A stretch of DNA of 7,333 bases from Akkermansia muciniphila (GTDB taxonomy: Bacteria > Verrucomicrobiota > Verrucomicrobiia > Verrucomicrobiales > Akkermansiaceae), in contig CAMBTF010000079.1 in the NCBI GenBank assembly GCA_945870545.1, positions 1-7,333 on the forward strand. The letters run 5' to 3'. Under the pieces are notes generated by a model. It was not told the origin of the DNA. It searched no databases and saw nothing but the letters and a program-made list of their open reading frames with translations. Position 1 is the first letter of the stretch. Each line of letters starts with the position of its first letter. A program made the position numbers and the translations under genes. This document shows, in pieces, positions 1-5,168 of this stretch.

Positions 1-217
1 GCTCGTAGGCCAAGGCGCGGTCTTTGCCGAGGGGCATTTCCTTGAGATCCTTTTCGCGCACTTCGACCACATTGATTTTAGACGGGCGAAGGTCGGTAAG
101 GGAAAATTTGCTGATGCCTTCGGTGGCCTTCGCTGTGCTGCTTTTTACCGCATCCACAGCTCCACAGGAGGCTAGCAGGAGGGAACCAGCGCATCCGGTT
201 AGAATTGTTTTAAACAT
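1..217 (-). CDS. Small lipoprotein of unknown function (5' part only)
   Basis: The gene starts at the ATG read from 217 to 215 and runs off the left edge; 72 complete codons are visible. The N-terminus MFKTILTGCAGSLLLASC is a short lipoprotein signal peptide: a Lys at residue 3, a hydrophobic core, and a clear lipobox L15-A16-S17 followed by C18, so the mature protein should be lipidated on Cys18 and membrane-anchored in the envelope. The mature start is Ala/Ser/Thr/Lys-rich (about residues 19-36), then more charged (VEVREKDLKE, about 51-60). I recognise no catalytic domain. There is no clear Shine-Dalgarno sequence before the ATG. It lies 88 bases downstream of the glycosidase gene on the same strand and could be co-transcribed with it or have its own promoter in the AT-richer gap. 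The lipoprotein assignment is firm from the lipobox; the function is unknown. Confidence 0.8.
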   Translation of the reverse strand, partial: MFKTILTGCAGSLLLASCGAVDAVKSSTAKATEGISKFSLTDLRPSKINVVEVREKDLKEMPLGKDRALAYE

Positions 218-264
218 GGCCGTTGTGGGGTTGAAATTTTTGGATACCACTGAGGTTCTTATAT

Positions 265-304
265 AAAAGCGGTTTTGTCCAGAATCCGTTTTCGTAGCGC
301 TTTT
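265..304. terminator. Inverted repeat in the 88-base gap (weak terminator candidate)
   Basis: AAAAGCG at 265-271 is the exact reverse complement of CGCTTTT at 298-304, with a 26-base interior. On the minus strand the repeat begins just after the TGA stop of the glycosidase gene (306-308), and the second arm ends in TTTT followed by ATATAAG, which vaguely fits a terminator. The long loop and the AT-rich, partly weak stem argue against a strong intrinsic terminator. The same AT-rich stretch (TATAAG on the minus strand near 259-264) could instead be a -10 element for the small lipoprotein gene; I see no matching -35 at normal spacing. Confidence 0.25.
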
Positions 305-305
305 G

Positions 306-1157
306 TCACTTGGGTTTGAGAATCAGGAAATTGCGAACCGGGCGGTTAAGGAAGCCGCGTCGTTCGAAGGAACCGCCCGGAATCCTCGCCGAAACGTAAA
401 GATCCGTGGAGCGCCCGCCATCGAGGTTGAGTGCGTGCTGGACCGGCCAAGCGGCGGGTGACTGTGAGGCGAGCGCCTCACCGAGGCCGGCGAGGGAACA
501 AGCCGAGGTCTTGCCGATCCACCAGCGCGTGCCGCCATCGGTCAAGAGAATCGAGCGGACGGCGATTTTTCCCGCATCAAGTCCGCCGACGGCACCGCCG
601 TTTTCCGTGAGCAGTGGCCCGGCCTGGATGAGTTCGCGGGCATCTAGGAAGGCGGTGGGAGAGCCTCGCCGGGTGATGGAAAGATGGCCCGTGGCGCTTT
701 CCGAGAAGATGCCGGAACCGAGCGAAGAGGCTGAGTTCCATGCGCCCGTACGTTTCCCCTTGGAGATGACGAGTCCGAGGGGATCGCCATCAGGGGTGAA
801 AAAACCAGCGTTTAGAGCGAGCAGGGCGTCATGTTGGCGGGCCACTTCCTGACATGTGGCGAACGTGGAGGCAGGCCCGTTTGGCTGGTCGATGACTAGC
901 AGGCGGTGGCTGCGGGCATCGAAGGACGCGCCTTCGAAATGAATGCCTCGAATGAAGACCTGGGTGAGTGCCGGAGCCTTGGCCGGGGAGGAGGGAGCCT
1001 GGGGATTAGGCGGAGCCAAGAGGGCAGTCACGGCAGGATGGGATGGCGGTGCGGGAGGGGCTTGTCCCCGGATGGCATCAAGCGGGGCCGCAGGACGGCA
1101 GGCAGAGAAAGCCAAGACAGGCAGAGAAAGAGCGAACACGGCGCGAAGCATGGCCAT
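306..1157 (-). CDS. Phosphodiester glycosidase family (NAGPA/DUF2233) exported protein
   Basis: Numbered from the ATG at 1157, the product has 283 residues. A hydrophobic signal peptide (about 1-19) ends in LAFSAC, giving either a lipoprotein with Cys20 (Phe at -3 is unusual) or a signal peptidase I site. A Pro/Ala-rich linker follows (about 21-65). The rest is one NAGPA-type domain with its landmarks: LALNAGFFTPDGDPLG (about 113-128, Asn116), a central GPLL, ARS-like VRS near 200, and NLDGGRSTDLYV (about 244-255, Asp246), then the closing RPVRNFLIL. Family members cleave or bind phosphodiester-linked sugars; mammalian NAGPA uncovers mannose 6-phosphate, and bacterial members are linked to wall or exopolysaccharide substrates. 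The substrate here is unknown. The frame stays open upstream to 1436, but a start there would add about 93 unrelated residues and overlap the divergent LON gene. An ATG at 1235 (GGAGG 12 bases upstream) is an alternative start, giving a 26-residue longer n-region. Confidence 0.85.
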   Translation of the reverse strand: MAMLRAVFALSLPVLAFSACRPAAPLDAIRGQAPPAPPSHPAVTALLAPPNPQAPSSPAKAPALTQVFIRGIHFEGASFDARSHRLLVIDQPNGPASTFATCQEVARQHDALLALNAGFFTPDGDPLGLVISKGKRTGAWNSASSLGSGIFSESATGHLSITRRGSPTAFLDARELIQAGPLLTENGGAVGGLDAGKIAVRSILLTDGGTRWWIGKTSACSLAGLGEALASQSPAAWPVQHALNLDGGRSTDLYVSARIPGGSFERRGFLNRPVRNFLILKPK

Positions 1158-1180
1158 ACCTAGCAGCGGATGGCGACGGG

Positions 1181-1192
1181 TGACAAGTGTCA
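1181..1192. promoter_or_regulatory. Palindrome TGACA-AG-TGTCA (operator candidate)
   Basis: Two perfect 5-base arms, TGACA (1181-1185) and TGTCA (1188-1192), flank a 2-base centre. The site lies 23 bases upstream of the preferred ATG of the glycosidase gene (1157), where a dimeric regulator could block transcription. It would fall inside the coding region if the ATG at 1235 is used. A 5+5 match can occur by chance. Confidence 0.25.
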
Positions 1193-1283
1193 GTCCGGAG
1201 GATGCACAAGTCCGTTCGGAAACCGTGCGCGCCATGGAAGCTATGATCCTCCAGAAACCCTCCGAGATCGGCGCGAAAATGCC

Positions 1284-1295
1284 CGCGCCGGCGCG
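1284..1295. promoter_or_regulatory. 12-base perfect palindrome CGCGCCGGCGCG
   Basis: The 12 bases are their own reverse complement with no gap. The site is 52 bases upstream of the LON-domain ATG (1348), inside the divergent promoter region. In GC-rich DNA such a palindrome may be chance or a restriction-type motif rather than an operator. Confidence 0.2.
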
Positions 1296-1347
1296 AGAGT
1301 GAGCTTGGCGGTTGCGGACCGGCCGAGGCGGTGCGAGTCTCCACGCG

Positions 1348-1959
1348 ATGACTGGTCTGAACCTTCCCCAGAGATGCGGTGTGATGCTGTTGCCGGATTG
1401 CACCCTTTTTCCCCAAGGCGGCCTGCCGCTTTTCATATTCGAGGAACGCTACCGACTGATGCTCGCCGAGGCGCTGGCCGGGGATTGTGTGTTCGCCGTC
1501 GGCCGCGTGCGTGATGACGGAAAAAATGAAACCATCTCGCCCGTCGGCACCGCAGGCTTGATCCGCGCATCCCGGGAGAGGGACGACGGAACCTCGGAAC
1601 TCCTGCTGCATGGAGTGATCCGGGTGCGCTTCACCGAATGGCTTGAGGACTCGCCCTTTCCCTGCGCCCTCATCGAGCCCGTGCTATCCGAAACTCTGGA
1701 GGGCAGGAAAGGCGAAGCAGCGATGAAAACCCTGAGGGACACGGTCGAGGACGGGATCTCCCATCTTCCCGAGGAGGTACGGGCGGGAGTCTCCGCCCTG
1801 CTGGATCAGGCCGATAACCCCGGCCTGATGGCGGATCTCGTCGCGCAGCAGATGGTGCATGAGCCGGATCTCCGCCAGAAACTTCTGGAGACCGCTTCCC
1901 CCGGCGAGCGCATCAGCCTGATCTGCGGCTTTTTTCATAAACTCAAGGAAGGAGGCTGA
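1348..1959 (+). CDS. Stand-alone LON substrate-binding (N-terminal) domain protein
   Basis: A 203-residue protein made of the LON N-terminal domain only. The family signature is plain: LFPQGGLPLFIFEERYRLML (residues 20-39) matches the usual PLFPxxxLPLHIFExRYR pattern, followed by the beta strands around VGTAGLIRA (66-74) and LLLHGVIRVRFTEW (86-99), and a helical end with NPGLMADLVAQQMV (157-170) and LRQKLLETASPGERISLI (175-192). There is no AAA+ module and no Ser-Lys protease domain, so it is not Lon protease; short LON-domain proteins of about 190-220 residues are common, cytoplasmic and of poorly known function, probably substrate or partner binding. ATG 1348 is preferred over an in-frame TTG at 1312, which would add 12 residues of no family character. 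It has a weak ribosome site. It is the first gene of the plus-strand run, and its end (AAGGAAGGAGG) supplies a ribosome site for what follows. Confidence 0.88.
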   Translation: MTGLNLPQRCGVMLLPDCTLFPQGGLPLFIFEERYRLMLAEALAGDCVFAVGRVRDDGKNETISPVGTAGLIRASRERDDGTSELLLHGVIRVRFTEWLEDSPFPCALIEPVLSETLEGRKGEAAMKTLRDTVEDGISHLPEEVRAGVSALLDQADNPGLMADLVAQQMVHEPDLRQKLLETASPGERISLICGFFHKLKEGG

Positions 1960-1961
1960 GT

Positions 1962-2015
1962 GTGCCGCGCATTTTCGGGATTGATACGGACGGGCGGGCG
2001 GAGGTAAGTTGCTGA
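1962..2015 (+). CDS. Possible 17-codon leader ORF before exbB
   Basis: A GTG at 1962 opens a 17-codon frame (MPRIFGIDTDGRAEVSC if started with formyl-Met) that ends with TGA at 2013-2015, four bases before the exbB ATG. GGAGG at 1951-1955 lies 6 bases upstream of the GTG, a textbook Shine-Dalgarno placement that is stronger than those of most neighbours. The GGAGG also encodes the last residues of the LON protein, so it may be incidental. If translated, the peptide would most likely act by coupling ribosomes to exbB, whose own ATG has only a distant GGAGG (2000-2004, 15 bases away). There is no conservation evidence, so this is tentative. Confidence 0.25.
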   Translation: MPRIFGIDTDGRAEVSC

Positions 2016-2019
2016 CAGG

Positions 2020-2742
2020 ATGATCTTGGCGCAGTGGGAGGTATCGGGACTGATCGAAAAGGGGGGGCCGCTCGTATGGGTGCTGCTGGCTTTGGGTTTT
2101 TTCGGATCGGTATGCGTGGTGGAGAGGCTTTTCTATTTCCACCGGGCGAGGATCAATGTGAGTTCGCTGCTGGTGGGCCTCGGGGTTCATGTGAGGCGGC
2201 GGGCGTTTGCGGAGGCGCTGCATGAGGCGGCCCGCGCGCCAGGGCCGGTGGGCCGTGTGGCGCATGCGGCCTTACTGAGATATTATCTAGAGCGACGGGA
2301 TCTGATCGATGTGATCCGGGAGGCGGGCCAGCTCGAAGTGCCTAGGATCGAGAAGAACATCCGCGGCATCTTGGCGGTGGCGCTGCTGGCTCCCCTTGTG
2401 GGGATGCTGGGGACGATGCTAGGGATGGTGGACGCGTTCCAAAGGGTGGGTGAGCAGGGCGGGGCTTCCGGGCCGACTGAGATTGCCGCCGGTGTGATGA
2501 CGGCGCTGATCACTTCCGTGGTCGGGCTTACAGTCGCGGTGCCGATGTATGTTTTCTACCTCTACTTTGTGGGTAGGTCGCGGAGGCTAGTGAGCCGGAT
2601 CGAGCGCGCGGGCATCGAGATCGTTCACATGATCGCGGACGCGCGCGAAGAGGAAGAGTTTGCGCCTTTCCGCGGGGAAGTGATCCACGGCAAGAGGCAC
2701 CCGCAAGCCAAAGCGCAACCTCCGGCAACCTCGGAGACATGA
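2020..2742 (+). CDS. exbB: MotA/TolQ/ExbB family proton channel protein
   Basis: A 240-residue inner-membrane protein with the three-helix ExbB/TolQ plan: TM1 about 17-36 (PLVWVLLALGFFG), a cytoplasmic helical stretch about 40-115, TM2 about 118-139 and TM3 about 156-185. The family core is clear in APLVGMLGTMLGMVDAFQ (124-141) and ALITSVVGLTVAVP (162-175). By comparison with E. coli ExbB, Thr148 corresponds to Thr132 here and Thr181 appears to be Ser166, keeping a hydroxyl. With ExbD it should form the proton-driven stator that powers outer-membrane transport or envelope work; TolQ-like roles cannot be excluded. A cytoplasmic, charged tail (about 205-240) follows TM3. The gene overlaps exbD by 4 bases (ATGA), indicating translational coupling. 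ATG 2020 is the only reasonable start, because an in-frame TAA lies at 2005. A run of seven G (2061-2067) sits at codons 14-16. Confidence 0.92.
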   Translation: MILAQWEVSGLIEKGGPLVWVLLALGFFGSVCVVERLFYFHRARINVSSLLVGLGVHVRRRAFAEALHEAARAPGPVGRVAHAALLRYYLERRDLIDVIREAGQLEVPRIEKNIRGILAVALLAPLVGMLGTMLGMVDAFQRVGEQGGASGPTEIAAGVMTALITSVVGLTVAVPMYVFYLYFVGRSRRLVSRIERAGIEIVHMIADAREEEEFAPFRGEVIHGKRHPQAKAQPPATSET

Positions 2743-3194
2743 AACTGGAGACGACGCTTGAGGAGAGGCCGGGCTTCCTGCACGCCATACCGTTGTTCGA
2801 TCTTTTCGCACTGGTTACGATGCTGTTGCTGCTCGGTCCCTTGTTTCTAAGTCAGGGCGGGATCTCCGTGGAAGTGCCCACCTCGCGTTTCCAAATGCAA
2901 CGCTACGGGGATTCGGTCGTGGTGACCGTGGGTTCCGGTGGTGAAGAGGCGCCGATTTACCTGGGCAGACAGGCCGTGACCCTTGGGGAGCTCGCGGCGC
3001 AGTTAGCGAAACTGAAACTGGACGAACGCATGGGGCGGGCCGTGGTGCTCTTAAAGACCGACACGCGCACCACCGTGGGCATGGAGCGAAAGGTGAGCGA
3101 GATCGTCCTGGGGGCGGGTTTCCGCCTAGCGCTGGTGGGCGAGCCGGATAGGGCTGGCAAGGAAAGCAAAGTTGACGCCCCCCTTCCCGAATGA
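2739..3194 (+). CDS. exbD: ExbD/TolR family biopolymer transport protein
   Basis: A 151-residue protein with one N-terminal membrane helix (about 17-39, IPLFDLFALVTMLLLLGPLF) and a periplasmic domain. Asp21 in the PLFDL motif matches the single essential membrane aspartate of ExbD/TolR (Asp25 in E. coli ExbD), the proton-carrying residue inside the ExbB pore. The periplasmic part follows the family: a strand with VVVTV (60-64), a short YLGRQAVTLGELAAQLAKL helix region (74-92), VVLLKTDTRTTVGMERKVS (102-120), then a hydrophobic GAGFRLALVGEP end. The length fits ExbD (about 140). It begins inside the exbB stop codon and its own stop overlaps the next start (both ATGA), so the three genes are coupled. 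GGAG at 2733-2736 is only 2 bases from the ATG, so coupling is probably the main way it is translated. Confidence 0.9.
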   Translation: MKLETTLEERPGFLHAIPLFDLFALVTMLLLLGPLFLSQGGISVEVPTSRFQMQRYGDSVVVTVGSGGEEAPIYLGRQAVTLGELAAQLAKLKLDERMGRAVVLLKTDTRTTVGMERKVSEIVLGAGFRLALVGEPDRAGKESKVDAPLPE

Positions 3195-3946
3195 CAAAGC
3201 GCGAACTCATTTTTGACTGGAGCAGATCGGAAGCGAGCCGCAAGGATCAGCTGCTTTCCGTGGTCATCGTGGGGACGCTTTTCATCTTCCTTTATGGGGC
3301 GATCAAGCTGAACGAGCCCTCTTACCGAACCTACCCCGAGGAACGTGGGTCGCTCATCCGTTTGGTGGATGGGGAAATGGCCAAATCTTGGTCGATGCAG
3401 GCGGATGAGAACGGCCCGTTTCCCGGACGGTTGGATACGGGCGGAGAACCCGGCGGAACGATTTTTTCCGAGCAAGAGGGTCTGGCTTGGTGGCGGGATT
3501 ATAAAGTGAAACTGCGTCCCATGCGGGAGGATGATGGCGTGGACCGCGTGGATATCACGCCGAGGGGCAAGCTGGAGTTTCCGGCGCTTTCCATAGCGGC
3601 CGAGGACGCGGCGGGCGCGGCTTTAGGTGCCGCTTCTTCGGCGAGCGAGCCGATCCTGATACCCTACCATTCAGCGGCGATCGAGTGGCTGCCCGAGGAA
3701 CTGCCCGCGCTCGATACGCGCGGCCTTGCCGGTGCCACGGAGAACCCGCAGCGTTTCCTCGTCAGCCTGCGTGAGGACGGGAGCTTGGCAGAGCTGATCC
3801 CGTTGGCTGGTACGGCGGAACCCGCACAGGCAACCTTGGAGGGTTGGCTGCGCGGGATAAGGTTCAAGAAAGGGAGTGGCGAGCGTTGGTTCGGGCTTAG
3901 GATCGACTTCATGAACAGGAGGGGCAATGAACCTGAGCCTGAATGA
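3191..3946 (+). CDS. Membrane-anchored protein with TonB-like C-terminus, in TonB's operon position
   Basis: A 251-residue protein I cannot assign to a named family by motif. Residues 1-20 are charged and cytoplasmic, 21-38 form one membrane helix (LLSVVIVGTLFIFLYGAI), and the rest is probably periplasmic. The middle has an Ala/Ser/Gly-rich linker (about 137-153). The last part (about 187-240) reads like a TonB C-terminal domain: RFLVSLREDGSLAELIPL (188-205) as the two-strand start with a G-S turn, a helix in ATLEGWLRGIRFKK (214-227), then ERWFGLRIDF (231-240) as the closing strand. It is the third gene after exbB-exbD, overlapping exbD by 4 bases, exactly where an energy transducer would be. 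Against a classical TonB: no His in the membrane helix and no Pro/Lys-rich spacer. The TonB-like role is inferred from shape and position only. No Shine-Dalgarno sequence precedes it. Confidence 0.75.
   Translation: MTKRELIFDWSRSEASRKDQLLSVVIVGTLFIFLYGAIKLNEPSYRTYPEERGSLIRLVDGEMAKSWSMQADENGPFPGRLDTGGEPGGTIFSEQEGLAWWRDYKVKLRPMREDDGVDRVDITPRGKLEFPALSIAAEDAAGAALGAASSASEPILIPYHSAAIEWLPEELPALDTRGLAGATENPQRFLVSLREDGSLAELIPLAGTAEPAQATLEGWLRGIRFKKGSGERWFGLRIDFMNRRGNEPEPE
3917..3922 (+). promoter_or_regulatory. Shine-Dalgarno AGGAGG for the zinc-ribbon gene
   Basis: AGGAGG sits 4 bases before the ATG at 3927, inside the end of the preceding gene. Together with the 20-base overlap it fixes this start and supports real translation of the small downstream ORF. 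Confidence 0.6.
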
Positions 3947-4166
3947 CTTCGTGACCGGGGTATTGGCCGCCAGCCTTGTTTTGGTTGCCGGTATCTCGTT
4001 TCTGTCCAGATACCTGCACATGCGTGCGGAGAAGCGTCTGGTGCGGATGAGGATCATTTGCAGGCTTTGCGGGAACAGCTTTGTCTCCGAGCATTCGGGA
4101 AAAATTTGCCAATGCCCCTCATGCGGCAAACCCAACCTGCGGCGCAGGAACGGCAGGCTGGGATGA
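3927..4166 (+). CDS. Small membrane-anchored zinc-ribbon protein
   Basis: A 79-residue protein. Residues about 9-27 (VTGVLAASLVLVAGISFLS) form one membrane helix; a basic stretch (RAEKRLVRMR, 33-42) follows, so by the positive-inside rule the C-terminus is cytoplasmic. The C-terminal half holds a zinc ribbon: Cys45-x2-Cys48, then Cys63-x2-Cys66 in CQCPSCGKPN, with an extra Cys61. A basic RRRNGR tail ends it. Zinc binding is inferred from the cysteine spacing; no other activity can be seen. The gene overlaps the TonB-like gene by 20 bases and has its own good ribosome site, so it is part of the exbB-exbD block. It could be an assembly or regulatory partner of the ExbBD complex on the cytoplasmic face, but this rests on position alone. 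Confidence 0.75.
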   Translation: MNLSLNDFVTGVLAASLVLVAGISFLSRYLHMRAEKRLVRMRIICRLCGNSFVSEHSGKICQCPSCGKPNLRRRNGRLG

Positions 4167-4167
4167 A

Positions 4168-4217
4168 AATCAGCGCCCTCCAGAAATTTTGCGTGTGTCC
4201 ACGCGGCACAGCTGATT
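4168..4217 (+). other. Nested inverted repeats between the zinc-ribbon and acyltransferase genes
   Basis: AATCAGC (4168-4174) pairs exactly with GCTGATT (4211-4217), and inside them GCGTG (4191-4195) pairs with CACGC (4200-4204) around a TGTC loop. Together they fill nearly the whole 66-base gap. There is no T tract after the outer arm, so it is not a normal intrinsic terminator; it could be an RNA processing or leader structure. It begins two bases after the stop of the zinc-ribbon gene and ends 15 bases before the next ATG. Confidence 0.3.
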
Positions 4218-4232
4218 AGATCGTTCAAATCC

Positions 4233-5138
4233 ATGCAAGCGACGCTTTTGCCACCGAAGAATTCCGTGTTCTGCGCCCCTGTGACTGCGAATCGCGGCTT
4301 GGCGGAATGCCTGATTGCCAACGTCCCGATGATTGATCTGCTCTCCGCCGAACTGACCCGCGCGGGACTCCAGCTTGTTGGGAACGACGAGGCGGGGGAG
4401 CGGACTTTGAGGATTCCCATCGACACCTGGATCGAGCTTGGCGCGCTTCTTTTGCTGGGGCGCAACGAGAAATCGGCGCGGCTCTGCGATTCCGACGGGG
4501 TGGTGCTGGCATGGAAAGGTTTCGAGAAACCCGAAGACTGCGAGCAGGAGCTGCGGACGGAGGCGGGATGTTTTCCCATCGTCTATCCATGGGATCTGCT
4601 GCGGATGAACGAGGAAGTCGTCGCGCTCATGGATGAGACATCCCTTGCCGGGGAAATCAGCCCGCTGGCTACGATCTCAGGTTGCGTCCGCATCTCAGCG
4701 ACGGCGCGCATTCTTCCGGGGACTGTGATCGAAGGGCCGGTGGTGATCGGCCCGGGAACACAGATCGGCCCAAATGCGCTCATACGGGGCGCGACCAGCG
4801 TCGGCGCTCACTGCTATATCGGGCATGGGGTGGAGATCAAAAACTCGATCATTTACCCCAACACCTATATCTCGCGCCATTGTTATGTGGGCGATTCCAT
4901 CATCGGTTCCCATGTGACGCTCGGATCCGGCACACGTACGGAAAATCACCGCCATGACGGGAGGCATCATGTATCAATGATTCAAGGCAAGCTCGTCGAT
5001 ACCGGGCGTTTCAAACTCGGCGCGATCATCGGGGATGGAGTGCGGACGGGTGTGAACACGTCCATTGAGGCGGGGGTGAAAATCGGGATCGCCCGCACCA
5101 CGAAACCCGGCAGCTACATAAATAAGGATCTGTTGTGA
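4233..5138 (+). CDS. GlmU-like left-handed beta-helix acyltransferase with reduced N-terminal domain
   Basis: A 301-residue protein. Residues about 142-238 and 262-296 are hexapeptide repeats (I-G-x4 rhythm: VVIGPGTQIGPNALI, GVEIKNSIIYPNTYI) forming a left-handed beta helix. The block RHCYVGDSIIGSHVTLGSGT (215-234), NHRHD, then KLGAIIGDGVRTGVNTSI (261-278) and PGSYINKDL closely resembles the acetyltransferase half of archaeal-type GlmU/sugar-1-phosphate enzymes; from memory of those, His216 is at the position of their catalytic His. The usual N-terminal nucleotidyltransferase half is not intact: no GxGTR-x-P signature, and only about 135 residues precede the helix, although VPMIDLLSAELTRAGLQLV (31-49) and the junction VYPWDLLRMNE (117-127) look like remnants of it. 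It probably N-acylates a sugar phosphate or nucleotide sugar in the cytoplasm, as a trimer as in the family; substrate unknown. Its stop is within a palindrome leading to phoB. Confidence 0.82.
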   Translation: MQATLLPPKNSVFCAPVTANRGLAECLIANVPMIDLLSAELTRAGLQLVGNDEAGERTLRIPIDTWIELGALLLLGRNEKSARLCDSDGVVLAWKGFEKPEDCEQELRTEAGCFPIVYPWDLLRMNEEVVALMDETSLAGEISPLATISGCVRISATARILPGTVIEGPVVIGPGTQIGPNALIRGATSVGAHCYIGHGVEIKNSIIYPNTYISRHCYVGDSIIGSHVTLGSGTRTENHRHDGRHHVSMIQGKLVDTGRFKLGAIIGDGVRTGVNTSIEAGVKIGIARTTKPGSYINKDLL

Positions 5139-5151
5139 CCAAATCGTCACA
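5134..5151. promoter_or_regulatory. Perfect palindrome TGTGAC-N6-GTCACA upstream of phoB (operator candidate)
   Basis: TGTGAC (5134-5139) and GTCACA (5146-5151) are exact reverse complements around CAAATC. The site overlaps the stop codon of the acyltransferase gene (5136-5138) and ends 17 bases before the phoB ATG. Read as direct repeats, TTGTGAC-CAAA-TCGTCAC has the 7-4-7 spacing of a Pho box (consensus CTGTCAT-N4-CTGTCAT) but only partial identity, so autoregulation by PhoB is a reasonable guess. A CRP site would need TGTGA-N6-TCACA; here the gap is 8. As a hairpin it is too weak and has no T run, so it is not a terminator. No convincing -10 follows. Confidence 0.4.
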
Positions 5152-5168
5152 CTACACCCTTTCATGAA

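Larger units (their letters stand above)
1158..1347. promoter_or_regulatory. Divergent intergenic region
   Basis: About 190 bases separate the preferred starts of the minus-strand glycosidase gene and the plus-strand LON-domain gene, so promoters for both should lie here. It is GC-rich and I see no sigma70-like -10/-35 pair on either strand. It does hold two exact short palindromes (1181-1192 and 1284-1295), described separately. If the glycosidase gene starts at 1235, the left 78 bases are coding. Confidence 0.5.

Noticed and set aside
24..266. Plus-strand open frame of 80 codons at the left edge
   Set aside because: It is antisense to the lipoprotein gene, whose signal peptide and lipobox make the minus strand the real coding strand.
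1312..1347. TTG start 12 codons upstream for the LON-domain protein
   Set aside because: The added residues have no family character and there is no ribosome site; ATG 1348 is the simpler choice.
1078..1611. Minus-strand open frame of 177 codons
   Set aside because: It overlaps both the glycosidase and LON genes in a different frame and shows no domain or signal.
3671..4579. Long minus-strand open frame (302 codons) opposite the TonB-like, zinc-ribbon and acyltransferase genes
   Set aside because: It is Ser/Arg/Pro-rich with no recognisable domain and lies antisense to three well-supported genes; it looks like a by-product of GC-rich codons.
5134..5151. CRP (cAMP receptor) binding site
   Set aside because: The half-sites TGTGA and TCACA are 8 bases apart, not the 6 that CRP needs.
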